Shown here: positions 38,119 through 48,269 of the stretch, piece by piece | Layout of the letters: every line of letters begins with the position of its first letter | How positions within the stretch are numbered: position 1 is the stretch's first letter | Assembly: GCA_951812925.1 (NCBI GenBank) | Contig: OX638372.1 | Location: 50,185,722 to 50,249,721, forward strand | Length of the DNA: 64,000 bases | Reading direction: 5' to 3' | Source of the DNA: Calliopum simillimum | Taxonomy: Eukaryota > Arthropoda > Insecta > Diptera > Lauxaniidae | The notes under the pieces: model-generated | What the model was told of the DNA's origin: nothing | Databases searched by the model: none | The model's input: only the letters and a program-made list of their open reading frames with translations | Made by a program: the position numbers and the translations under genes

Positions 38119-38860
38119 TATGTTTTCAGGCCACACTCTTCTTTATTAAAATATACCATCGTACTTTTCCAATAGTACTCTTGTTTTCCAAGATATGATC
38201 CATTGAGAAGGAGCCCCCATACAAATATTATAAATATAATTATGGAGTATTCCTATTTCTAAAATCGATAGCAAAAACTCGACGTAATCAAATAATAAAC
38301 CATGAGGATCAGGCAAAACTGTTGCGCACATTTGCCTTCATGTTCTACTGTGCTGTATCGCATTTATTAATGCACCAGTTCAGTTTCCCATTCCAATGAA
38401 AAGCACGTGTCATATAAATAACTTTTCACACAATTCATTAATTTGTAAACAATTGCAGCAATATGAGACATTTATTGATTTTCAATTTTAGAATTGCACA
38501 TATGTAAATGTACATATTATATACACTAGTACACACATAAAGCATATAAACAAATGGTTGTTTTACATTTCTATACGTTTTAATTAATTGATTTAAAAGA
38601 AAAAGAAAACAAGAATGTGGCGTCATAGTTACAATAGTAAATACATGGATATGTACAACTGTTGCAGTCAAATATATCGAATAAATAAATTGCACATGCT
38701 ATTTAAATGTGCGGCAAAAATCATGAATTGAGCAGTGAAGTTAAGTTTGAATTGTATTCGCTATTATGCATTTTTCTTTTTCGACTTTGATTTGGTCTCT
38801 ATTAGGGATATTATAGAGCTTCGGTTCCAGTTCCGAAAATTTGGAACTTCCGATTGATTT
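38119..38860. other. Non-coding intergenic DNA
   Basis: No gene or clear element seen. The piece near 38155-38210 resembles 4030-4085, a dispersed repeat fragment. Confidence 0.4.
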
Positions 38861-39446
38861 CACAGGCCCACGAAAAAAAAAGTACCATGCGCGAAAGATC
38901 AGACCACCTGAACTTTATGTTTTCGGGGTCGCTGAATCCGAATATGGTGCCAGAATAGCGAAGTTGGTTCGGGTTTTTTCAGAAATCAGCAATTATACTG
39001 AAAAATTTTAGATTTTTTTCAGCATTATTTCTGATTTCTGAAAAAACTCGAGCCAACTCCGCTATTCTGACACCATATTCGGACTCAGCGACCCCGAAAA
39101 CATAAAGTTCAGGTGGTCTGATCGTTCGCGCAGGGAATTTTTTTTTTGTAGTCCGGTGCACAGGACAAAAAAAAAAAAAAAGTACCATGCGCGAAAGATC
39201 AGACCACCTGAACTTTATGTTTTCGGGGTCGCTGAATCAGAATATGGTGCCAGATTAGCGAAGTTGGTTCGCGTTTTTTCAGAAACCAGCAAAAATCAGT
39301 AATTTTCAGCATTATTGTTGATTTCTGAAAAAACGCGAACCAACTTCACTATTCTGGCACCATATTCGGATTCAGCGACCCCGAAAACATAAAGTTCAGG
39401 TGGTCTGATCTTTCGCGCATGGTACTTTTTTTTTTGTGGGCCTGTG
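38861..39446. mobile_element. Foldback element, tandem dimer of a palindromic unit
   Basis: The ends are CACAGGCCCACG and its complement. A segment of about 110 bp starting GTACCATGCGCGAAAGATC and containing TTTTCGGGGTCGCTGAAT appears four times, at about 38881, 39015 (reversed), 39181 and 39310 (reversed). The element is therefore two palindromes in a row. It has no coding capacity. Confidence 0.8.
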
Positions 39447-39936
39447 TTTTGGCTTAAGACTTCGACTTTAGTTACGAAAGATTTCCAAGTTATAACGAAG
39501 ATTGATTAAAAATTTGCACAGTTGAATGTTTGAAACTAAAGAAAGAAGAAAAGCACTAAAAATAAAAATAAAATGTTAAATAAAAAATAAAATTTGGGGA
39601 ATCCCTCACGTTCGCTCTTGCAGCCACATCATCGTTAATTTGAATTTGCAATTATTAGGGAAAAGCTGAAAATCGGTCCCGGTCGAAGATATTTTTTAAA
39701 AACAGGTTTTTTTTTAAATTTTAGGATTTAAAAAAAAAAGCTGCTTAAACATTCTAACAACTAACTTAACTAATCTACTTAAGTCGTATAAAAAAATATA
39801 GGGATGTTAGATGTAGAACAAGCCATTCCCTATAAATAGGTATTTTTCTTTTAACCTGCGACTCACCATTCATGAGTTATCGCAATTCAAAAATCTACAC
39901 ATGAATATGAACACTCATACATGTGGCACAGCTTGA
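39447..39936. other. Non-coding DNA between two elements
   Basis: AT-rich, with no gene or clear element. Confidence 0.4.
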
Positions 39937-40097
39937 GGGGCTGTCCATAAACTCCGTGACGCTAAAATTAGCTATTTTGAACCCCCCCCCCTATGTGACG
40001 GTAGCTTCATATAAAAAATAAATAAAATACACAAAGCGTGACGCTTGCTCGAACCCCCCCCCCCCCTAGGAGCGTCACGGAGTTTATGGACAGCCCC
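39937..40097. mobile_element. 161-bp MITE with perfect GGGGCTGTCC ends
   Basis: 27-bp perfect terminal inverted repeats begin GGGGCTGTCCATAAACTCCG. TGA flanks both sides (39934-39936, 40098-40100), suggesting a 3-bp duplication. Runs of C (39979-39987, 40056-40068) mirror each other on one strand. The perfect ends suggest recent activity. Confidence 0.8.
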
Positions 40098-40337
40098 TGA
40101 CTAGTTTTTGCCACATTTTGAATTAGGATATTTCCTTAAATTTAATTCATACGGAAATAATTCTGGCAACGCTCCATTGGAAATTTTATAAGCTACAACA
40201 TTGTCGTCCAATATTTTTCTCTAAAAGTAACCGTAAGCGAGATATTTGCAAAAAACTGATTTTGTGACCTTTGACCTTGAATAATTTTTTTAGCTCATCC
40301 ATGGGGACTTTCGATAGTTTATTTGTAATGGTATATC

Positions 40338-40798
40338 CAGGCATTGAAATAAGCTGTAATAATACCCTATTTCTGCAGTAATAACTTCAAATTTGCAGTA
40401 ATAACTTCAGAATATTGCTAAAAATTGTAGTAATAATTTTCACCCAAATTCATATTACTTTGTTTTGCGTTAATATTTGAAACTAAATACTCATTTTATT
40501 TCGCTTATAACCGTTGTTTTAGTTGTCTAACTTTACCAATTTGGGCTAAAATGCAGCAACCACAATAAGTACTCGGCAACTCTTCTTTAAACATATTTTT
40601 ATAAATGCATTCGAAGAAAATTTCGCTATAAATTTTCAATTTTTAATTGAACCATTGGCATGATATCTGTTATTTAATATTAATACTTAATATTAAGCAC
40701 TTGAATACTCGTAAAACATTACAAAAATTTTGCTAAAAATTGCAAATAAAAACAAAAAAAAATTCTGCAGTAATAACTTTTTCTTATTTCAACCCCTG
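40338..40798. mobile_element. hAT-like MITE (461 bp, 8-bp duplication)
   Basis: The 8-bp direct repeat GGTATATC lies at 40330-40337 and 40799-40806. The terminal repeats are CAGGCATTGAAATAAG and CAGGGGTTGAAATAAG. An 8-bp duplication with CAGG ends is the hAT signature. The motif GCAGTAATAACTT recurs near both ends (40376, 40394, 40767), like the subterminal transposase sites of hAT elements. Confidence 0.88.
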
Positions 40799-40806
40799 GG
40801 TATATC

Positions 40807-41725
40807 TATAACATGTACCGATTTTCAGCTTTTCCTAATTATTGCAATTTAAACAAAATTTTAATTCTAATTTGCCTGGATAATATGCTGTTGAATTGTT
40901 GAAAAGGAAAGGAAGGAGAAAATCAAATTAGATTCAAAAACACATGGTTTCTGTCTATATTTTTCACTGCTCAAAATTGAATACACGCAGAACAATAATC
41001 ACAATTTCGTTTAAAGGCTCAAGATTTAGCCCAAAATAAATTCAATCACCAATCATTTTAGTACTTACAAGAACTCCACAATCACTCAATCAATAAACAC
41101 TTTAATGCTTGTTACATTATTTAATTAAATTAAAGTTAGGTTAATTTAATTAAATTAAAAAAGAAGCTTATTTTCTAAAAAAAATTATTTAGCTAAATCT
41201 TATAACTACTATACAGTCTACTATTGCTCGATTTACTATGCTAAAATACTTTTTGTTACCTTATAAAGCCGGTCGGTATATGCTTTTTGAATGCACTTGA
41301 AAAATTTTATTTGTTATTTTCGCTCTTAAAATTGTTATCTGCATTTACTGACATTTCTCAATTCAAATAATGTTGCACCACGTCAATCTTATCAGGGCAA
41401 AGTGAGCAAATTGACATCAGAAATATCTCTGTTTTTAACACAAACACTTGAAAAAAAAAATAGTAATTAAAAGCGTCAAAATTATCTAAAATTTTATCAT
41501 TCCATCAATTTTGTACAAATAATGTTGAAAGTTCAACTTATTTATAAACTAACAAAACATGAAGAGAACACTAATCAAAAAATTTTGACTATTTTTATGA
41601 AATATGTATAACATATTCTTAATAGAAAATTTTCTTTGGAGAAAGGGTATATTGAATACTTCCACTATTGTAATTTTTATGGTTTCCCAATTAACACAAT
41701 AACAAAATGCCCATGTTTTTGATAT
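40807..41725. other. Non-coding flank of the BEL insertion
   Basis: No gene or element boundary seen before the LTR at 41726. Confidence 0.45.
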
Positions 41726-42155
41726 TGTTTCGTCACAAGCGTTTTTGTAACAAAAGAAAATATTTCATTTTCTTTTAAATTTATTTTTTTTTTTATTCCC
41801 AAAAAGTTAAACACGATGTGTTATTTTAATTCAATATTTTTAATCAGAAATTCACTAGTTGTCGTTTCAAGGCTATTAACAGAAAGAACTGGACTTAGTT
41901 AAAATTTGGCATATTTATACATTCTTAGTTAAACTTTAGAAACAGTTAATTATTTAGAATTTATGTATTTACATGAAAGCATACATACATGACTAAATTT
42001 ACTTATAAATATGTGCAAGTATGTAATTTCGAAACAGTAAAAAAGCATAATTGATAATTAGTGTTGCCAATGAAACAATGAAGACGAAATTACTAAATAA
42101 TGATTTCTCAAAAAATAGTACAAAATGTAATAAAAAAAATACTCAATACTGAACA
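41726..42155 (-). repeat. 3' LTR of the BEL element
   Basis: A 430-bp direct repeat of 47836-48264, with one extra T in a homopolymer. The minus-strand ends are TGTTCAGTATTG and TGACGAAACA. Confidence 0.95.
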
Positions 42156-42186
42156 TGCCGACGCCCTTGATGCATCTACGGCTGCA

Positions 42187-45100
42187 TCAACCATCTGATT
42201 CAGCTTTTGGAATTGGTGCCACTTTTTGTATGGCTCGTCGTATTGTTCCATTTTTCGTCTTAATGTCGACTACTCGCACAATGCCTGATGAATCTGCAAC
42301 AACTTTAATAATTCGACCAATCAACCACTGCTTCGATGGGATGTTTTCTTCGGCGACGAGTACTAAGTCCCCTTCATCAATGTTTCGCTGCTTTTTAGTC
42401 CACTTGACCCTTTGCTGCAACTCGTGGAGATATTCCACTGACCACCGCTTCCAAAAATGTTGTTGGATTGCAGTGACACGCAGCCAACGTTGAGCGCAGG
42501 AAATATTTTGTTGCTCAAGTGTTGGCTCCGAAATGCTTACTAAAGGCCCACCAGTCAAAAAATGGCCAGGTGTCAGAACTGCTTCATCATTTGGATCGTT
42601 AGACATTGTTGTCAATGGACGTGAGTTTAATATCGCTTCGATTTCTGTGGTGACTGTGGACAACTCTTCAAATGTTAAGTAAACCGAACTAAGGCTACGA
42701 ACCAAGTGAAATTTGGCTGACTTTACAGCCGCCTCCCACAATCCACCAAAGTGTGGAGAGCGGGGAGGTATATGATGAAACTCTATCGAATTCGTTAAGC
42801 AATATTGCGAAATACTCTTTTGCGTCTGTTGCTCCAAAAACATTTCTTTGAACTCCTTGAGTTCTCGCTGAGCTCCAATAAAATTCGTTGCGTTGTCGCA
42901 ATACAGTCGAGCACATAGTCCTCTACGTGCTATAAACCTTTTTAGCGCCCCAATGAACGCCTTGGACGTTAAGTCGGACACAACTTCAATGTGTATCGCC
43001 TTTGATGCGAAGCATACAAAAATCGCAATATAGCATTTCATAAGACGAACACCTCTCAATTTAGATGTTATCATAACCGGCCCGCAAAAATCTACTCCTG
43101 TCGTAGTGAACGGCTTTGCAACTCGCACCCTATCGTTAGGAAGATTACCCATTATCTGCTCCTGAAGCTTAGGACGGCAGCGGAAACACTGGATACATTT
43201 ATTGGTTACGGCGCGAATTATTTTTCTTGCGTTGATAACCCAAAACCTTTGTCGAAGTATCGCCATAACTGCTTGATTACCAGCATGCATATTTTTTTGA
43301 TGCAGGTACCGTATGTAGCACAACACAAAATTGCTACCCATTGGTAATAATATAGGGTGCTTAGCATCGTATGGTAAATTTGAGTTTACTAAGCGACCAC
43401 CTACTCTGATGAGATCAACCCCATAGCTGCTCTCGATGAATAGATTTAATCCTTTCAGCTTATAATTTGCAGAAAGTTCCTTACTTGACTTCAGCGATCG
43501 AAATTCTGCCTCGAAATAATGTTGTTGCAGGCAAAAAATAGCTCGAATAAGCGCCTCGTCGAGAAGGCTTACGGAAATGGTAACCTTTGTTTTGTTTTTG
43601 CGATTTCGGACTGAGTTAAGTATAGTTGCTATCTTTATTTGAACGTCTTGAATTTTGCTGTGGCTTTCTATCCATTTTACAACGTAATTCTCTTTCCGTT
43701 CCACATGCAAACTGACAGCAGTAGTGCGACGCTCTCCATCCATCTCTGACCCGTTCGTATGAAATTTATTGGCTGGCCACTCACTGCAACACTTGTTTAA
43801 AAAATCTGGACCAGAAAACCAAATCGATGACTGCAATTCATCTGCAAACGCTCCTCGCGATATGATGTCTGCAGGATTCAACTTCGTCGGGACGTATCTC
43901 CAAACTGCTGATTTTGTCGATTCTTGAATGGATGCCACCCTGTTGGCAACAAATGTTTTCCAAGTCGACGGATGCGATCGCAACCAATCAAGTACCACAG
44001 TTGAATCACTCCAAAGGTAAATTGCATCAGTGACGACCGGAAAATTAACTTGAGTTTTCACCAGCAACTTAGAAAGTAGTTCTGCAGCAAGCAGCTCCAA
44101 GCAAGGCAGTGATTTTGTCTTAATTGGTGCAACTCTAGACTTAGCACTCCACAATCGAATAGTCACACAATTACTGCTATCAATACAACGCACGTATAAA
44201 CAGCATCCATATGCTCTCGTAGATGCGTCAGCAAAACCATGCAGTTCAACTCGTTCTCGGCTATTTTTTGAAAGAACGTAACGGGGAACTGTTATGTTTT
44301 GCACCAATTTTAATTTGTTCCGAAATTCAGCCCAATGGCTGTGTAAATTCATAGGTAGAGATTCATCCCAATTTACCTTAAGTATCCATAAATCTTGCAT
44401 AAATATCTTTCCCTTTACTATGACGGGATTCACGAGACCCAATGGGTCAAATAATGTCGATAGCTCGGCTAATACAATTCTTTTTGTAATTGTTTTATTT
44501 ACATTTATTTCATGCCACACATACCTGAACGCATCAGCAGATGGCTCCCATATTATACCCAGAGTCTTAATGATTTCTGAGTCGTTAACCCGCAACGGCT
44601 TTTCTCGCGCAGCTTCTGGAACTTTTTCCATAAATTGCTCGCAGTTTGAATGCCATTTACGCAATTCAAAATGAGCAGAGTCCATAATTTTGCTAACTTG
44701 CTCATAAACCTCAAACAGCTCAGATTCTGTATCAGCACCGCTAATTAAATCATCCATATAAAAATCTGAAATTATTTTTTTACTCCCCAATGGGATTAAT
44801 GCGGCATTGTCTTCGCCGAGTTTCTTTAAACATCTCGTTGCTAAATATGGCGCAGATGTGGTGCCATACGTAATGGTACATAGTCGATACGCTTGTAGCT
44901 TCTCATCGATTGAAGATCGCCACAAAATTCCTTGATAATAGGTATCTTCTTCAGTCACCCACGCCTGTCGATACATTTTAGCAACGTCCGCTGTAATCGC
45001 ATACTTGTAGCATCGAAATCGTAGAATTATTGAGAGTAAGTCGTCCTGCACCGTTGGACCCTTCAGCATAACCTCATTTAATGCAATGCCTGAACTGGTC

Positions 45101-47421
45101 TTGCAACTGCAATCAAAAACAACTCGTAGTTTTGTACTTGTCGATTCTGGGCGAATTACATGCTGATGTGGTGAAAAGTATTTAATTTTCGAAATATCGC
45201 TATCTTCCACTGCAGCCATATGCCCAAGCTCTAAATATTCATCAATAAACCGCTTATACATCTCCTTCGTAACTGGATCCTTGTCAAGCCTACGTTCAAG
45301 AGAATAAAAACGCCGTTCTGCTATGCGAAATGAATCACCTAATTGTTGAACTTCATTTGTAAACGGTATCTTTACTATGAACCGGCCACTGGTGTCCCTT
45401 GCAACATGTTGGTTGAAAATTTGTTCGCATTCTTCTTCCTCATTTGTCCAAAATACTGTTTTCACATTTATCTGTTCTACCTGCCAAAATTTTTCTACTA
45501 AATTACTTAATTGCTCACCTTCATTCTGGTTGACTAAGAAATTATGCACCATTGTGCTGCATCCGTTGATGGCTCTTGCTGCTCCAGAAACAACCCATCC
45601 AAAAACAGTTTTTTGTAGACGTGGCAATTGTTCATGTAAATATATGCGGCCAACAGACAGCAAATCTAAGAATACCTCAGCACCCAGAAGCATGTCGACA
45701 CGCGCAGGAAAATTGAACTTGGGATCTGCCAACTCAATATTACTTGGCAAATTCCAGCTGGAAATATCCAAAAACTTATCAGGCTTGAGTCCTGTAATTT
45801 TTGGTAAAACATAAAACTGTAAATCAATTTCAAAGTTGTTGAAACGCGATTTAAGCGTAGCTTGCGTTTTCTTCGTTAAATTGGTACTTATGTCAGCAAT
45901 TCCATTAGCTCCAAGTGCACACGACATCTTTTTTAACATTAATTTCTGGGCCATATTTTCACAAATTAAATTTATTTGCGACGCAGAATCTAAAATTACA
46001 CGTGCAGTGTGTAAATTTCCATGTTTATCCTTAACGAACACTATAGCTGTTTCAAGTAAAACTTCAGGAAATGATGACGAATTTACCAATGTTGTATGCA
46101 GCGCAGACTGGTTTGAATCCGCTGGTATCGCTGTGGCTACCGTTGCATGCAGTGGCGACTGTTGCGATATACTTATATTCGATGAGGAATTTTGGCCTTC
46201 AAATCTATGTAACATCCTATGATGTGGCAAATTACAAATTTCACACTTCGGTGCAGTGCAATCTTTGAGCCTATGCCCTTTCTTCAAGCACATAATGCAC
46301 AACTTCAAATTACGTGAAACACTGTAGCGCTCTCTTGCTGATTTATTTTCAAATTCTTGGCATTGGGTAAGTGAATGGTCACCGTTGTGACACAAATCGC
46401 ATGATGACTTACCAATTGCTAATGACGTCAAATTTTGCTTCTTAACATTGTATTTTGGCTTCCAATTTTTAATGGCCTCTTTCACAGGAGTAATTTTGAA
46501 GTCATCACGATTTATTTTTGTTTCACGTGCCTCTAGTTGTTGACAACGCCTAACTAATACAACTGAGCACTCGTCCCATGACGATAGCTTATTATAGTCG
46601 ACGGCCTCCTCCCATTTTACGAGTGTATCTACATCGAGACGTTCCGTAACTAAAAATATTATCATTGCATTTGCAATGTTTTCATAATTACCTAAAGACA
46701 ACATTGCGCTTAAATGTGCGCTGACCTTATCGATAATTTGACGCAACTGCTCCGACGATGATTTTTTCATTTTCGCAATTTCAAAAAGAGCCGAGATATG
46801 CTCTTCGAACATTAGCGCCTTTTTGTCATAATTGTCTTTAAGCCTTTTCAGCGCCTTGGCATAATTTTCATCTGTGACATCAAAATCTGAAATTGCTGCT
46901 AACGGCTTGACCCCAAGACTATCTTTGAGGATTAAGAACCGCTCACAGTCATCTAGTGCTTGATCATTTTGTACAAGCTTCGTATAAATTGCAATAAATT
47001 TTGGGAATTCCGAATATTTGCCTTCGAATTTAGGCAGTTTTATTTGGCGTTGCAGGCGTGACGCTGGCACGGCTGCAGCTGTCGCATTAAGCAAGCTAGA
47101 ATCCATCGATGGCCTTTTTTGTTTAAGTGAAGACATGATTGAAGACTTGGTCGAAACATACGCTTCTTCGATTTCGGCCATAAAATTTGCGTTAGAAACA
47201 ATATCTTTGCCCTCACAAATTTTATCAATATTTGCTTGCACGGTTATAAATTGCTTGAAATACGATTCCAATATTCCCAGCCTACACTCCAATTCCTCCA
47301 CTGCCAACGTATCTGCATTTTTTGCTATTAAGGTTTTTATGCGTGTTATGCTACCCTTTGTTGTTGCACGCAATGCTTTAAATTCGGCTAATTTTTCTGC
47401 TTTTTCTTCAGGGGTTCCCAT
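42187..47421 (-). CDS. BEL/Pao gag-pol polyprotein
   Basis: A polyprotein of 1744 aa from the first ATG at 47421; the frame is open 11 codons further without an ATG. It directs particle formation, reverse transcription and integration of the element. In order: gag region (about 1-330); zinc knuckles of Cys/His residues (341-401); aspartic protease with DSAS (478-481); reverse transcriptase with ITADVAKMYRQ and YMDD (888-891); RNase H with acidic residues in FADAS (Asp1065), LELLAAEL (Glu1109) and LWSDST (Asp1139); H2C2 zinc finger (His1374, His1379, Cys1409, Cys1412); integrase core Asp1444, Asp1509, Glu1563; and a C-terminal beta domain typical of the BEL clade (about 1660-1740). No stop or frameshift was found and all catalytic residues are present. 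Gag and pol in one frame is normal for BEL elements. Confidence 0.96.
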   Translation of the reverse strand: MGTPEEKAEKLAEFKALRATTKGSITRIKTLIAKNADTLAVEELECRLGILESYFKQFITVQANIDKICEGKDIVSNANFMAEIEEAYVSTKSSIMSSLKQKRPSMDSSLLNATAAAVPASRLQRQIKLPKFEGKYSEFPKFIAIYTKLVQNDQALDDCERFLILKDSLGVKPLAAISDFDVTDENYAKALKRLKDNYDKKALMFEEHISALFEIAKMKKSSSEQLRQIIDKVSAHLSAMLSLGNYENIANAMIIFLVTERLDVDTLVKWEEAVDYNKLSSWDECSVVLVRRCQQLEARETKINRDDFKITPVKEAIKNWKPKYNVKKQNLTSLAIGKSSCDLCHNGDHSLTQCQEFENKSARERYSVSRNLKLCIMCLKKGHRLKDCTAPKCEICNLPHHRMLHRFEGQNSSSNISISQQSPLHATVATAIPADSNQSALHTTLVNSSSFPEVLLETAIVFVKDKHGNLHTARVILDSASQINLICENMAQKLMLKKMSCALGANGIADISTNLTKKTQATLKSRFNNFEIDLQFYVLPKITGLKPDKFLDISSWNLPSNIELADPKFNFPARVDMLLGAEVFLDLLSVGRIYLHEQLPRLQKTVFGWVVSGAARAINGCSTMVHNFLVNQNEGEQLSNLVEKFWQVEQINVKTVFWTNEEEECEQIFNQHVARDTSGRFIVKIPFTNEVQQLGDSFRIAERRFYSLERRLDKDPVTKEMYKRFIDEYLELGHMAAVEDSDISKIKYFSPHQHVIRPESTSTKLRVVFDCSCKTSSGIALNEVMLKGPTVQDDLLSIILRFRCYKYAITADVAKMYRQAWVTEEDTYYQGILWRSSIDEKLQAYRLCTITYGTTSAPYLATRCLKKLGEDNAALIPLGSKKIISDFYMDDLISGADTESELFEVYEQVSKIMDSAHFELRKWHSNCEQFMEKVPEAAREKPLRVNDSEIIKTLGIIWEPSADAFRYVWHEINVNKTITKRIVLAELSTLFDPLGLVNPVIVKGKIFMQDLWILKVNWDESLPMNLHSHWAEFRNKLKLVQNITVPRYVLSKNSRERVELHGFADASTRAYGCCLYVRCIDSSNCVTIRLWSAKSRVAPIKTKSLPCLELLAAELLSKLLVKTQVNFPVVTDAIYLWSDSTVVLDWLRSHPSTWKTFVANRVASIQESTKSAVWRYVPTKLNPADIISRGAFADELQSSIWFSGPDFLNKCCSEWPANKFHTNGSEMDGERRTTAVSLHVERKENYVVKWIESHSKIQDVQIKIATILNSVRNRKNKTKVTISVSLLDEALIRAIFCLQQHYFEAEFRSLKSSKELSANYKLKGLNLFIESSYGVDLIRVGGRLVNSNLPYDAKHPILLPMGSNFVLCYIRYLHQKNMHAGNQAVMAILRQRFWVINARKIIRAVTNKCIQCFRCRPKLQEQIMGNLPNDRVRVAKPFTTTGVDFCGPVMITSKLRGVRLMKCYIAIFVCFASKAIHIEVVSDLTSKAFIGALKRFIARRGLCARLYCDNATNFIGAQRELKEFKEMFLEQQTQKSISQYCLTNSIEFHHIPPRSPHFGGLWEAAVKSAKFHLVRSLSSVYLTFEELSTVTTEIEAILNSRPLTTMSNDPNDEAVLTPGHFLTGGPLVSISEPTLEQQNISCAQRWLRVTAIQQHFWKRWSVEYLHELQQRVKWTKKQRNIDEGDLVLVAEENIPSKQWLIGRIIKVVADSSGIVRVVDIKTKNGTIRRAIQKVAPIPKAESDG

Positions 47422-47816
47422 GTCAAAGTTGACACTTTGCTCTTGTGTTGTCAATTTCTCTTAAATGTTACTCTCTTTACAACTTTGCTCTGCTCCTCGC
47501 TGCCTTTGCTGCTGGATTCCGCTGCGACGCAGTTCCTAACTCTGCTGCTAAAAATCGTTCTGCCTTTTATGCTGCCGATGCTGCTGGCTTGCGTTGCGTC
47601 GCTGCAAACTATGATTTGAGCTCTACTGCTAAAAATCGCTATGCCCTCAATGCTGCTGGCTTTGATACTCGTCTCCGCTTTACCCGAAAAACAGAGACCG
47701 ACCGCACGACTATATTTAAGCTTGAAGACGACAACTTTATTTTTTATTTAATTTTACTTTAATAAAAACACTGATCAAATTATGTATTTCTTTTACTGAT
47801 GGGAAATAAACTAATT

Positions 47817-47834
47817 TCCCGGGTTTCGGCACCA
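47817..47834 (-). other. Primer binding site matching tRNA-Phe
   Basis: Minus strand TGGTGCCGAAACCCGGGA begins one base inside the 5' LTR. It is complementary over 18 nt to the 3' end of eukaryotic tRNA-Phe (ending TTTCGGCACCA), which would prime minus-strand DNA synthesis. The tRNA match is from memory of the conserved tRNA-Phe acceptor end. Confidence 0.8.
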
Positions 47835-47835
47835 A

Positions 47836-48264
47836 TGTTTCGTCACAAGCGTTTTTGTAACAAAAGAAAATATTTCATTTTCTTTTAAATTTATTTTTTT
47901 TTTATTCCCAAAAAGTTAAACACGATGTGTTATTTTAATTCAATATTTTTAATCAGAAATTCACTAGTTGTCGTTTCAAGGCTATTAACAGAAAGAACTG
48001 GACTTAGTTAAAATTTGGCATATTTATACATTCTTAGTTAAACTTTAGAAACAGTTAATTATTTAGAATTTATGTATTTACATGAAAGCATACATACATG
48101 ACTAAATTTACTTATAAATATGTGCAAGTATGTAATTTCGAAACAGTAAAAAAGCATAATTGATAATTAGTGTTGCCAATGAAACAATGAAGACGAAATT
48201 ACTAAATAATGATTTCTCAAAAAATAGTACAAAATGTAATAAAAAAAATACTCAATACTGAACA
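47836..48264 (-). repeat. 5' LTR of the BEL element
   Basis: A 429-bp LTR upstream of the coding frame on the minus strand. It should hold the promoter. Abutted outside by the GATAT duplication. Confidence 0.95.
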
Positions 48265-48269
48265 GATAT

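Larger units (their letters stand above)
41726..48264 (-). mobile_element. Complete BEL/Pao LTR retrotransposon (6539 bp)
   Basis: Two LTRs (41726-42155 and 47836-48264) start TG and end CA in either reading. They differ, by eye, only in the length of one T run (11 against 10). The target duplication GATAT flanks the element at 41721-41725 and 48265-48269. Read on the minus strand the order is 5' LTR, primer site, leader of about 400 bp, gag-pol frame, purine-rich AAGGGCGTCGG tract (about 42158-42168), 3' LTR. There is no env-like frame. Near-identical LTRs and an unbroken frame mean a recent insertion that may still be mobile. It sits between the two carbonic anhydrase genes. Confidence 0.97.

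Noticed and set aside
42155..47762. Several plus-strand open frames of 100-150 codons across the BEL element
   Set aside because: They are antisense to a complete gag-pol and have no family features.
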